18,482 bases of DNA from an uncultured Oscillospiraceae bacterium (GTDB lineage: Bacteria > Bacillota_A > Clostridia > Oscillospirales > Oscillospiraceae): NCBI GenBank assembly GCA_910579155.1, contig CAJTTS010000067.1, forward strand, positions 1-18,482, given 5' to 3'. The notes under the pieces are model-generated. The model had not been told where the DNA came from and searched no databases. It saw nothing but the letters and a program-made list of their open reading frames with translations. The translations under genes were made by a program, and so were the position numbers. Shown one piece after another: positions 12,752 through 18,482 of this stretch. The stretch's first letter is position 1. Every line of letters starts with the position of its first letter.

Positions 12752-14935
12752 TTGGCAACAATTAAGGATATTGCCCGCGAGGCCGGGGTCTCGCAGGGAA
12801 CCGTGTCCAACGTTCTCAACGGGAAGGGAAACGTCAGCAGCGATAAAATCCGCCTTGTCGAGGAGACGGCAGCCAAGCTGGGCTACGCAGTCAATCGGCG
12901 TGCGAAGATTCTTCGGAAGGGCGTTTCCAATACGCTGGCTGTTTTGCTGCCCAATATGTGTGATAAGCGGTATACCGATTTCTTTTCCAGCTTCAAACAC
13001 TATGCGGAAAGCCGCCATTACTCCGCCAGCTTGTTCCTTACCGACGATGATGTCGAGATGGAAAAAACTCAACTCACAGCCATACGATCTGAAGGCGTAG
13101 CCGGTCTCGCCGCCTTCACCTGCCAGCCGGATGAATCGGCTGAACTTTATATCACAGCAGGATTTTCTTCGGACGAATTGGTCTTTGTGGAACGCAATGC
13201 CGGATCAAACTTCCACTATCTCGGCTTTGACTATGCCAAGGCAGGAACAACCTTAGCACAGGAGGCGTTGGCCAAGGGTTATCGCGAAGTCGTTCTGGTG
13301 ACGGAAAGCTTGTCCTATTCCTGTGAACGCCAGTTTTTCCGCAGTTTCTGTGCTGTGTTAGAGGATACCACTTGCCGGGTTCGAGCTGTAGTCACCGACA
13401 GGCTTCACTGTAACAACACTTTTCTTCAACTGCTAAACGAAGGCACGGTCATAAACGCTATTTTTATGACAAGCTACAGCTTGGCCCAGGCTTATTTGAA
13501 TATCCAAAAAACTTTTTTTCGCGGGCGGGAGAGCGAAATTTATACGTTATCCCCTCTGTTTACCATGCCGGCCAGGGATTTCAATAAGTACGAACTGAAT
13601 TATCGTCTGCTTGGCAAACTCGCCGCCGAGCAGCTGATTACTCGCCGTCAGGTGCCGTCATCCCCAGAGATGCTGGTGTTAGAAAACGATGGGCTGCGCC
13701 GTTGGGGTGTTTCAATCCGGTCAGGCAGTTCGTGCAAGCGCATCACGGTGCTGACTCTGGACAGCCCCACCGCGCGAATCATGGAGAGCCTGTCGAAGCT
13801 TTACACCGACGCCACAGGAATTGAGATCAAAATCGCTGTCAGTTCCTATGACGGCATCCATGAAATCTTGAAAAGTCTCAGCGGAATGTCCGTATTTGAC
13901 GTAATTCGTATCGATCACAGCTGGCTCTCTTGGTTCGGTGAGAAAATTTTCTTACCCCTCGACAACCTGGACACAGTTTTAGAACCTACGTTGAAAACAT
14001 TTATTCCGGGCCTTATCCCCCAATACACCAACGTTGGAGACGTTATGTACGCATTGCCTGAGACCCCCAGCGCGCAATTGTTGTTTTACAGACGGGATCT
14101 CTTTGAGAATCCTGCGCTTCAGCGTCTCTATAAAGAGCAGAATAAGAGTGAACTGACGCCGCCAAAGACCTTTGAGGAATTCAACCGGCTCGCGCGTTTT
14201 TTTACTAAGAAGTATAATCCCCTCTCTCCGGTGAACTATGGCACCACTTTGACCTTGGGCAACAGCGGCGTTGTAGCCACAGAATACCTTACCCGATATT
14301 TCAGCCATACCAGTGATCTTTTTTCCCAGGAGGGTGATATTCTGATTGAGGGAGCCGCAGGTCTTGCGGCAATCCGTGAACTGGTGGAGGCCCGTCAGTA
14401 TACGCCATCCAAACACAACGACTGGTGGCGGGAGACCGCCAGGACCTTTGCCCAGGGCGACACTGCTATGACCATCATTTATAGTAACTATGCATCGGAA
14501 ATGCTCAACGCCAGTTCACATATTACGAATAAAATTGGCTTTGCAGTGGTTCCCGGGGGTAACCCTCTCATGGGCGGCGGCACGATTGGTATTTGCCGGA
14601 ACAGCAAGCACCCACAAGAAGCGCTGGACTTTATCCAATGGGTTTGCAGTGAAGAGGTCACCACCGCTATGACGCTGATGGGCAGCGTTTCGCCCTGCCG
14701 GAAGACCTACGAGAACTACGAGGTGCTGGACACCTACCCCTGGCTTGTGCTCTCAAGAGACTGTATTTCCCTCTCCCATACCAATCGGATCCCGCCGGGT
14801 CTTACCACACATTTTGACGAGCGCGGTTTTTTGAGCATTTTGGGCATGGCTGTAAACAACGCCATTACCGGAACGATGGAACCAGAAGAGGCCATTGCGT
14901 TTGCGGCACAGGCATACCGGCATGCTTTTTTATAA
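12752..14935 (+). CDS. LacI-family regulator fused to a solute-binding-protein domain
   Basis: The 727-residue protein has three parts. Residues 1-56 are a LacI helix-turn-helix and hinge (ATIKDIAREAGVSQGTVSNV). About 57-322 is the usual LacI type I periplasmic-binding-like sensor (NTLAVLLPN, FVERNAG, LGFDYAKAG). About 330-727 is a second, type II solute-binding fold of the sugar MalE-like group (ITVLTLDSPTARIMESLSK, DVIRIDHSWLSWF, FAQGDTAMTIIYSNYASEM, GFAVVPGGNPLMGGGT). There is no signal peptide, so this binding domain works inside the cell. TTG at 12752 is the start: AGGAGG lies eight bases upstream and the promoter excludes the earlier ATG. LacI proteins are normally about 340 residues, so the protein is roughly twice that size. 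It is divergent to the transport operon and most likely controls it through the TRTAACGTNTCA sites. Confidence 0.9.
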   Translation: MATIKDIAREAGVSQGTVSNVLNGKGNVSSDKIRLVEETAAKLGYAVNRRAKILRKGVSNTLAVLLPNMCDKRYTDFFSSFKHYAESRHYSASLFLTDDDVEMEKTQLTAIRSEGVAGLAAFTCQPDESAELYITAGFSSDELVFVERNAGSNFHYLGFDYAKAGTTLAQEALAKGYREVVLVTESLSYSCERQFFRSFCAVLEDTTCRVRAVVTDRLHCNNTFLQLLNEGTVINAIFMTSYSLAQAYLNIQKTFFRGRESEIYTLSPLFTMPARDFNKYELNYRLLGKLAAEQLITRRQVPSSPEMLVLENDGLRRWGVSIRSGSSCKRITVLTLDSPTARIMESLSKLYTDATGIEIKIAVSSYDGIHEILKSLSGMSVFDVIRIDHSWLSWFGEKIFLPLDNLDTVLEPTLKTFIPGLIPQYTNVGDVMYALPETPSAQLLFYRRDLFENPALQRLYKEQNKSELTPPKTFEEFNRLARFFTKKYNPLSPVNYGTTLTLGNSGVVATEYLTRYFSHTSDLFSQEGDILIEGAAGLAAIRELVEARQYTPSKHNDWWRETARTFAQGDTAMTIIYSNYASEMLNASSHITNKIGFAVVPGGNPLMGGGTIGICRNSKHPQEALDFIQWVCSEEVTTAMTLMGSVSPCRKTYENYEVLDTYPWLVLSRDCISLSHTNRIPPGLTTHFDERGFLSILGMAVNNAITGTMEPEEAIAFAAQAYRHAFL

Positions 14936-14948
14936 AAAGTGTATTTTT

Positions 14949-14987
14949 AATCAGGTAGAGGTGACACCTTGCCGCCTCTACCTGATT
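14949..14987. terminator. Convergent hairpin between regulator and helix-turn-helix gene
   Basis: AATCAGGTAGAGG (14949-14961) and CCTCTACCTGATT (14975-14987) form a 13-bp perfect stem with a 13-base loop. It begins 13 bases after the regulator's TAA and overlaps the TAG of the opposing gene, so it can serve both converging transcripts, though T-runs are short on both sides. Confidence 0.6.
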
Positions 14988-15268
14988 TGGTATAAATTTG
15001 AGGAGAGACTTCCGTTTTCCCGCCAGCGACTGCTCTTTTCCACCAGCCCCGCCTTCACCAAATCATCCAGCGCCCGCTTCACCGTCGAGCGGGACAGGCT
15101 CACCCCAGCAGCGATGGTCTTGATCCCCGGCCAGCAGGTGCCCTCCTTGTTGGCGTGGTCTTTGAGGTAGATGTACACCGCCTTGGCCCGAGGGCCCAGC
15201 TCAGTGTCCTGGTAGATGGAATCGTAATAGGCCAAAATATCATTCTCCTTCCCCGGGCGGCGGCCCAT
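14978..15268 (-). CDS. Small helix-turn-helix protein of a conjugative element
   Basis: The 96-residue protein is a winged-helix/replication-initiator-like DNA-binding domain: RAKAVYIYLKDHANKEG, CWPGIKTIAAGVSLSRSTVK (the recognition helix pair), then ALDDLVKAGLVEKSSRWREN. Such proteins follow the VirD4 gene in many Clostridia conjugative elements and probably regulate transfer genes. The ATG at 15268 overlaps the end of the VirD4 gene by 29 bases but has no clear ribosome site. A TTG at 15235 has AAGGAG eight bases upstream and is a good alternative start, losing 11 residues. It is read together with the VirD4 and TOPRIM genes upstream. Confidence 0.82.
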   Translation of the reverse strand: MGRRPGKENDILAYYDSIYQDTELGPRAKAVYIYLKDHANKEGTCWPGIKTIAAGVSLSRSTVKRALDDLVKAGLVEKSSRWRENGSLSSNLYQIR

Positions 15269-17093
15269 TCTGCTTTTTCATATTGTCAGGAATTGTAGCC
15301 AGCGGCTGGCCCGCCGGTTTCTCCTGCCGGTCATACCTATCGTTCTTCTGCCCAGACCGCCTCTCCCGTGAGGCGCGGTCTTTTTCTTCCTCTGGAGGTG
15401 CTAACAAAAACCTGTTTTGAATCGCCTGCTCCAACTCCTGCCGTCCGGCGTAGTACACCTTCCGCTGCCTATGCTCCGGCGTCTGATACGGCTCCCCAAA
15501 GGTGATCCCCCAGTCCAGGAACAGTCGCAGCCGGGTTTTCATGGGATGCGTCCCGGTTTTCATTACCACGAATTCCCCCTTGGGGATGGACTTCAGCTCG
15601 TCCGGGGTCATCAAAGGCCGCTCCCCCATTTGCAGGGTCTGGGTATTTTCACCTTTACTCCGGCTGATGTACCCGGACTGTACCGTGTAGCTGCCAAGCG
15701 CCTTGGACAACACGTCCGCAGTCTGGCTGTTGGGAGCGAAGCCGCCAAAAATGGTGTCCTGCACGTTGTCCTGGATAATCTCCGAGCCCTCGCGACCATA
15801 ATTCTTCTCCAGCTGGGCGAGGCTCTGGATGATGGGCACCAGAGTCAGGCGGCGGGAGCGGCCCGCGCTGAACAGCGGGAGGATGTCAAAGGGCGGCATG
15901 GTGCCCAGCTCGTCGCAGAACAGCACCACCCGATTCTTCAGCTTGCCGCCGTTCTCATCGGCCACGGAGAACAGCTCGCGGGCCAAATTCTGGATCATAA
16001 GCCCCGCCATGAAATTCTTCGTCTGATCTTCCTCGGGAAGAATCAGAAAGATGGCAGATTTGCGGCTGGCGAAGGTCTCGGCGTCCAGCGGGCTGTCGAA
16101 GCAGATGGTCTGCTCCAGCTCTGTATCGAGGAAGGCGTTCAGCCGGGACAGCACGGTGGACAGCACCGAGGCCATGGCCTGCTCCGAGGTGTTCAGCGCC
16201 GCTCCGGCGAACCATCGTGCCTTGTGCTCCGAGGGCAGGCGACCCATCAGCACCTGGAAACAACTCTTGCCCTTGGTGCCGGACGGTTCCAGCAGGTCCT
16301 GCACCAGCTTGAACACCGACACGATGTGGCGGCGCTCCCGGGGCTGGCCGTCGATCTCTCGGGGCGGCAAAAACTCCGCCAGGAGAAGAATCACAGCGGT
16401 GAGGAGTCCCTCGGCGGAATCGTAAAAAAACGCGTTCTGGCCTCGGCTCCCGCTGTCCCCGTCTGGGCTGATGATGGTCTTGGAGAGGATCTTGGCATAT
16501 TTCTCTGCCTTGGCCCGGGCCGCCAGATTGTCCGGGTGATGGTTCGCCTCGTCCATGTAGTAGTTCACCAGCGTCAGGAAGTTGAAGCCGTCCGAGCGGG
16601 TGGGGTTTCGCAGGTCGATCACCGACACTGCGTAGCCATAGCACCGCTGGGCGATGGCCCCATAGTTCCGGGCCAGATTGCCCTTGGTGTCCAGGGCCAG
16701 AAAGCTCATCCCACAGGCGCAGGCGTATTCCAGATTGGGATACAGGAAGAACGCTGTCTTGCCCACGCCGGACGCGCCGATCATCAGGCAGTGGATGTCA
16801 TCTTCGTCCACCAGGGCGGTAATTTTGCCCTTCTTTCCCTGGGATCCCAGCACCAGCCCCTGAGCCTTGGGCAGGTCTTTGCCCTGCCGCCACTGGGCGG
16901 GGTTGAAGGAGACGCGGGCGAAGGTCTTGCCGATCTCGGCGGGGGTGGCCCATCGGGCGGTGCCGTGCTGGCCGTCCCCCACGGGCTTGGACTTGATGCT
17001 GTCCAGCGAACCCCGCCCAGACAAAAAAGAAACGCCGCCAATGACCAGCAGGGCCACCGCGGCGACGATCAGGATGATGAATTGCTGGGGCAT
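15240..17093 (-). CDS. VirD4-type type IV coupling ATPase
   Basis: The 617-residue protein has one N-terminal membrane segment (about 5-24), Walker A GASGVGKT (106-113) followed by LALDTKGN (133-139 region), Walker B VVLFCDELG (389-397) and the downstream P-FDILPLFSAGRSR and IIQSLAQLEKNYG blocks of VirD4/TraG coupling proteins. It should sit in the membrane as a hexamer and hand the relaxase-DNA complex to the mating channel. The C-terminal 60 residues are charged and repetitive (basic/Arg-Gln rich), probably the substrate-docking tail. It starts 15 bases after the TOPRIM gene with AAAGGA upstream. It appears intact, but the relaxase and VirB4 genes it needs are not in this window. Confidence 0.93.
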   Translation of the reverse strand: MPQQFIILIVAAVALLVIGGVSFLSGRGSLDSIKSKPVGDGQHGTARWATPAEIGKTFARVSFNPAQWRQGKDLPKAQGLVLGSQGKKGKITALVDEDDIHCLMIGASGVGKTAFFLYPNLEYACACGMSFLALDTKGNLARNYGAIAQRCYGYAVSVIDLRNPTRSDGFNFLTLVNYYMDEANHHPDNLAARAKAEKYAKILSKTIISPDGDSGSRGQNAFFYDSAEGLLTAVILLLAEFLPPREIDGQPRERRHIVSVFKLVQDLLEPSGTKGKSCFQVLMGRLPSEHKARWFAGAALNTSEQAMASVLSTVLSRLNAFLDTELEQTICFDSPLDAETFASRKSAIFLILPEEDQTKNFMAGLMIQNLARELFSVADENGGKLKNRVVLFCDELGTMPPFDILPLFSAGRSRRLTLVPIIQSLAQLEKNYGREGSEIIQDNVQDTIFGGFAPNSQTADVLSKALGSYTVQSGYISRSKGENTQTLQMGERPLMTPDELKSIPKGEFVVMKTGTHPMKTRLRLFLDWGITFGEPYQTPEHRQRKVYYAGRQELEQAIQNRFLLAPPEEEKDRASRERRSGQKNDRYDRQEKPAGQPLATIPDNMKKQNGPPPGEGE

Positions 17094-17108
17094 AATGCAC
17101 CGTTCCTT

Positions 17109-18032
17109 TCACGATAATTTCTGTTCATGCTGAACCTCCTGCTCCTGTTCAAAATTCGCGCACAGATCGTCATTCCAGTCTTTCAGCACGGGCACCAGCG
17201 CGTTCACCGCCAGCCCCTTCTCCCGGACCAGCTTCGCCAGCCGCCGAGTGGCAAGCTGTCCCGCCTGGTCGTTGTCCAGCGCAAAGTGGACGGTGTCGAT
17301 CTGCGGGCACCGCTCCAGCATCCCCAGCATGGGCTGGGAGGACGTGCCGCACAGCGCCACATAGCTGTACTTCGCCCAGGCGCTGTCATGAAACTTTGAG
17401 ATAAACGACAGCATATCAATGGGCGCCTCGAACACCAGCAGGTGGTTGTTGGAGCCGGGCCAGTTGAAGGCGTAACGGAAGTCGCTGTCCTCCGCCGTCA
17501 TGCGGAAGGACTTCCCCTGGCTGTTGGTGCTGCGCTTGTGGGCGTGGCGGGGCGTACCATCCCTGTCCATACCCACGAAGACGGCATTGTGGTATTTCTG
17601 ATCCTCGTAGACCAGCCCCGCCCGGACGAAGGTGGTGAGGACGTCCCGATCCAGGTGGCGGTGCTTGAGGAGGTAAGCGAACACCCGCCGGTTATCTTTG
17701 TTGGCGGGCGGCAGTTCGAAGGGCTTCTTCACTTTTTCCCGGGGTGTATCTATCGGCGGATCGAGGATGGCCAGATCCTCGTTGAGCAGGGTGATCACAG
17801 CCTGTGGGTAGTTCATCCCGTAAAATTCCTTTAGGAACGTCACAGGTCCGCCACCCTTCTCGGCGGCGTGGTCGTACCACTCATTACCCCGGACGGTGAC
17901 GCTGTGGTTGCTGCCTAAGCGGTACTCCGACCCTTCCCGGATCAACGGCTCCCCCTTGAAGCGGAGGAACTCCACCAGGTCTACCGCGTTGGCCTGGAGC
18001 TTCTGTTCTTCTGTGAAATGAATGTAGGGCAT
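17109..18032 (-). CDS. DUF3991/TOPRIM-domain protein of a conjugative element
   Basis: The 307-residue protein has an N-terminal primase-zinc-finger-like region (about 12-85: EYRLGSNHSVTVRGNEWYDH, GGGPVTFLKEF) in which the zinc-binding cysteines are missing. A DUF3991 region follows (about 115-190), then a TOPRIM domain (197-290) with Glu202 in LLVFEAPIDMLSF and Asp253/Asp255 in HFALDNDQAG. This is the primase-like protein commonly encoded next to VirD4 in Firmicutes conjugative elements, perhaps priming or processing transferred single-stranded DNA. AGGAGG lies seven bases before the ATG. It is the first gene of the three-gene minus-strand set, and its promoter must lie in the short region shared with the divergent nucleotidyltransferase gene or be absent. 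Confidence 0.88.
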   Translation of the reverse strand: MPYIHFTEEQKLQANAVDLVEFLRFKGEPLIREGSEYRLGSNHSVTVRGNEWYDHAAEKGGGPVTFLKEFYGMNYPQAVITLLNEDLAILDPPIDTPREKVKKPFELPPANKDNRRVFAYLLKHRHLDRDVLTTFVRAGLVYEDQKYHNAVFVGMDRDGTPRHAHKRSTNSQGKSFRMTAEDSDFRYAFNWPGSNNHLLVFEAPIDMLSFISKFHDSAWAKYSYVALCGTSSQPMLGMLERCPQIDTVHFALDNDQAGQLATRRLAKLVREKGLAVNALVPVLKDWNDDLCANFEQEQEVQHEQKLS

Positions 18033-18051
18033 TGGGACACCTCCTGCGGAA

Positions 18052-18080
18052 TTGATTTCCAGTAGAAAACGTGGTAAAAT
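18052..18080 (+). promoter_or_regulatory. Promoter of the nucleotidyltransferase gene
   Basis: TTGATT (18052-18057), a 17-base spacer and TAAAAT (18075-18080) predict a start near 18087. This excludes the in-frame ATG at 18079 and supports the GTG start at 18115. Confidence 0.65.
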
Positions 18081-18114
18081 GACTGGGCATTTGAATAAAA
18101 GGCGGTGCTTTGCT

Positions 18115-18482
18115 GTGGTTGATAGGCTGTTTGAAGAACTGTGCGCGCTGGATGGGGTGGAAGCCCTCGCCCTGGGCGGCTCCCGCGCCGGGGAACATTT
18201 TGACGAGGCTTCCGATTATGACGTGTACCTTTACTGCCGGGAACCCATCCCGGAAGAAGCGCGGCGGGCCATCCTGTCCCGGTACTGCTCCGTCCTGGAG
18301 ATCGGCAACCACTTTTGGGAATACGAGGACAACTGCCACCTGAATAACGGCGTTGATATCGACTTGCTCTACCGGGATCTGGACGCCTTTACCGCCGACG
18401 TAGCGGAGGTGGTGGAACGGTTCCAGCCCCGCAACGCCTACACCACCTGTATGTGGCACAACCTGCTCACCTGCAAGGTGGT
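18115..18482 (+). CDS. Nucleotidyltransferase-domain protein, partial (runs off right edge)
   Basis: The first 122 residues show a minimal nucleotidyltransferase core: LALGGSRAGEHFDEASDYDVYLY, where the glycine-serine pair binds the nucleotide phosphates and Asp34 and Asp36 hold metal. A later GVDIDLLYR strand (about 79-87) supplies the further acidic residue. Such proteins transfer a nucleotide to a small molecule or protein; the family includes antibiotic-modifying and toxin-type enzymes, and the substrate here is unknown. The GTG at 18115 is preceded by AAGGCGG and fits the promoter. It is divergent from the conjugation genes and has its own promoter, so it is likely an inserted accessory gene. 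The C-terminal part lies beyond the window. Confidence 0.8.
   Translation, partial: MVDRLFEELCALDGVEALALGGSRAGEHFDEASDYDVYLYCREPIPEEARRAILSRYCSVLEIGNHFWEYEDNCHLNNGVDIDLLYRDLDAFTADVAEVVERFQPRNAYTTCMWHNLLTCKV

Noticed and set aside
15417..17117. 566-codon plus-strand open frame opposite the VirD4 gene
   Set aside because: It is the mirror of VirD4 with no recognisable motif and a His/Gly/Gln-rich composition typical of antisense frames.
1..18482. CRISPR arrays, tRNA or rRNA genes
   Set aside because: By eye I saw no regularly spaced repeats and no tRNA- or rRNA-like stretch on either strand.

Overview
The window looks like a chromosomal or integrated segment from a gut-type Clostridia bacterium (Firmicutes, plausibly Oscillospirales). 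I infer this from the strong AGGAGG-type ribosome sites, Gram-positive lipoprotein signal peptides, and a Clostridia-style conjugative module (TOPRIM/DUF3991 protein, VirD4 coupling ATPase, small helix-turn-helix protein, sigma-like protein). The organism call is family-level pattern recognition and was not tested by any search.

Left part (1-2500): a possible frameshifted gene start running off the edge, a calcineurin-type metallophosphoesterase (192-944, minus), then an approximately 390-base hairpin-rich segment bounded by two terminators (about 1086-1551). Next comes a sigma-70-region-4-like protein (1558-2028, minus) of the kind carried by conjugative elements. 2060-2500 is non-coding and contains strong palindromes.

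Centre (2505-14935): an apparently single minus-strand operon of nine genes, read from 12338 down to 2505. In order it encodes solute-binding lipoprotein A, SurE-type phosphatase, solute-binding lipoprotein B, ABC ATPase, fused double permease, glycerophosphodiester phosphodiesterase, TPR/DUF218 lipoprotein, MgtC-family membrane protein and a HAD phosphatase. A divergent plus-strand gene (12752-14935) encodes a rare-looking regulator: a LacI-type DNA-binding and sensor part fused to a complete second solute-binding-protein fold. The 413-base divergent region holds a strong promoter on each side and three copies of a 12-base site, TRTAACGTNTCA, one lying on the -35 box of the operon. The transporter resembles the Fbp/Afu/Phn class (ferric iron, hexose-phosphate, phosphonate). 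Three different phosphoester-cleaving families in the same operon favour uptake and dephosphorylation of a small phosphorylated organic compound over iron. The exact substrate is unknown.

Right part (14936-18482): a conjugation module on the minus strand (TOPRIM/DUF3991 protein, VirD4 ATPase, helix-turn-helix protein), then a divergent nucleotidyltransferase gene with its own promoter that runs off the right edge. Conjugative-element genes on both sides of the transport operon suggest that the operon and its regulator are cargo in an integrative conjugative element or its remnant. No relaxase, integrase or VirB4 gene is present in the window.
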